From the NCBI GenBank assembly GCA_022447485.1, contig JAKVCH010000126.1, positions 1-8,004 on the forward strand: a stretch of 8,004 nt of DNA, read 5' to 3'. This DNA comes from Polyangiaceae bacterium (GTDB taxonomy: Bacteria; Myxococcota_A; Polyangia; Polyangiales; Polyangiaceae). Positions 7,415 to 8,004 of the stretch are shown piece after piece. The position numbers were made by a program, and so were the translations under genes. The notes beneath the pieces are model-generated. The model ran no database searches, had not been told where the DNA came from, and saw only the letters and a program-made list of their open reading frames with translations. Each line of letters opens with the position of its first letter. Within the stretch, counting starts at the first letter, position 1.

Positions 7415-8004
7415 ATGGCGAAAAGTAAAAAGCCCCTCATCCTTGTTGCAGATGATGAACCCAGCACCCTAGCACTTGTCTCCGCGCGACTCAGCAGTAG
7501 CGGCTACGAAGTTATAGAAGCCGCTGATGGTGACGAAGCTTGGTCCCAAGCAATTCAAGAACTGCCCGACTTAGTCGTGCTCGACGTGATGATGCCCGGT
7601 ATGAGCGGTTGGGAAGTCTGTCGCAAGATCCGAGGCGCTGTTTCGCTTGCCCACACTGGTATTATTATGCTGACAGGCATCGGTGAGGCTCTCAACTCGA
7701 TGACATCACCGCTCTACGGCGCTGATGGCTCCTTGGACAAGCCCTTCGATTTCAAAAAACTCTCTTTGATGGTTGCAGAAGTCTTGGCTCAACGTCAGGG
7801 CGGTAGTCTCGGTAGAGCGAAGAAAACCAAGGGGCTGAGCACTCGTTCTTTCAAGACAGCAGTGGACGAAGAAGAAGCCGTCGCAGCCAAACCAAAGAAG
7901 ACGGCTAAGAAGACAGCCGCTAAAAAGACGGCCAAGAGGACCGCCAAGAAGACCGCCGCTAAGAAGACCACCAAGAAGGCCGCTAAGAAGACCACCAAGA
8001 AGAC
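7415..8004 (+). CDS. Response regulator receiver fused to histone H1-like Lys/Ala/Thr tail (partial, 3' end outside window)
   Basis: ATG at 7415 with GGAG 7 nt upstream; the frame is open for 196 codons to the window edge, so the gene is incomplete. Residues 6-124 form a CheY-like receiver with the full phosphorylation set: acidic pair Asp13-Asp14, phospho-acceptor Asp57 in LDVMMPGMSG, Thr87 in MLTG, and Lys109 in LDKPF. Spacing from Asp57 to Thr87 and Lys109 equals that of CheY. No HTH, GGDEF or other usual output domain follows. Instead there is a linker (127-150), an acidic patch DEEE at 151-154, and from Lys159 a tail made almost only of Lys, Ala and Thr in KKTA/KKTAA units. In the visible 38 tail residues 18 are Lys and one is Arg. 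Such tails are known from bacterial histone H1-like proteins and AlgP, which bind nucleic acid without sequence specificity. Inferred role: phosphorylation-controlled nucleoid or RNA binding. It is divergently transcribed from the MoxR cluster. Receiver call is secure; tail function is inference. Confidence 0.93.
   Translation, partial: MAKSKKPLILVADDEPSTLALVSARLSSSGYEVIEAADGDEAWSQAIQELPDLVVLDVMMPGMSGWEVCRKIRGAVSLAHTGIIMLTGIGEALNSMTSPLYGADGSLDKPFDFKKLSLMVAEVLAQRQGGSLGRAKKTKGLSTRSFKTAVDEEEAVAAKPKKTAKKTAAKKTAKRTAKKTAAKKTTKKAAKKTTKK
7889..8004 (+). repeat. Degenerate tandem repeat encoding Lys-Lys-Thr-Ala units
   Basis: Within the response regulator gene, the DNA is a purine-rich repeat of about 12-15 nt built on AAGAAG followed by ACC/ACG/GCC and GCC/GCT. 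It encodes successive KKTA, KKTAA, KRTA, KKTT and KKAA units and runs to the window edge. Synonymous and Ala/Thr variation between copies shows it is not a recent perfect expansion, yet copies are similar enough to allow slippage or unequal recombination. The total number of units cannot be seen here. Confidence 0.85.

Noticed and set aside
7252..7467. Minus-strand 71-codon frame with a hydrophobic N-terminus across the divergent intergenic region
   Set aside because: It overlaps the starts of both real genes, ends in an out-of-frame overlap and has no recognisable motif. A small membrane protein cannot be excluded but is not supported.
7795..7998. Minus-strand frame with a hydrophobic Val/Phe/Leu/Ala repeat resembling membrane helices
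   Set aside because: It is the complement of the Lys-rich repeat tail on the plus strand; AAG read in reverse gives CTT-type hydrophobic codons. It lies antisense to a well-supported gene.

Overview
The window carries a tightly packed five-gene cluster on the minus strand (transcribed from about 7289 down to 10) and the beginning of one divergent plus-strand gene (from 7415, open at the window edge). Coding density is very high: adjacent minus-strand genes either overlap by 4 nt or are separated by 20 nt, so they almost certainly form one operon. Nothing looks like a tRNA, rRNA, insertion sequence, CRISPR array or phage.

In transcription order the minus-strand genes are: a 659-residue membrane-anchored, coiled-coil, low-complexity protein of unknown function; a MoxR-type AAA+ ATPase with all expected motifs; a DUF58 protein with a von Willebrand A (vWA)-like core; a 696-residue BatA-like membrane vWA protein; and a second membrane vWA protein that stops at about 395 residues, inside what looks like the start of a further domain. 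This MoxR/DUF58/vWA arrangement is a known one. The MoxR ATPase is thought to act as a chaperone-like remodeller, the DUF58 protein as a cytosolic adaptor, and the membrane vWA proteins as metal-dependent protein-binding modules facing the periplasm. The exact job of such clusters (envelope stress, protein maturation at the membrane) is not settled.

The divergent gene encodes a CheY-like receiver domain with every phosphorylation residue in place. After a short linker and an acidic patch it runs into a lysine/alanine/threonine repeat tail like those of bacterial histone H1-like proteins. This fusion of a phospho-receiver to a polycationic tail is the most unusual item here. The 125-bp gap between the divergent genes holds a TTGAC-N18-GTCAA inverted repeat and would contain both promoters.

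The likely host is a Gram-negative bacterium of moderate GC. A deltaproteobacterial-type lineage (Myxococcota, Bdellovibrionota or relatives) or a PVC-type lineage would fit the large vWA proteins, the coiled-coil membrane gene in the MoxR cluster and the histone H1-like tail. This is inference from gene content, and the phylum cannot be fixed from the window.
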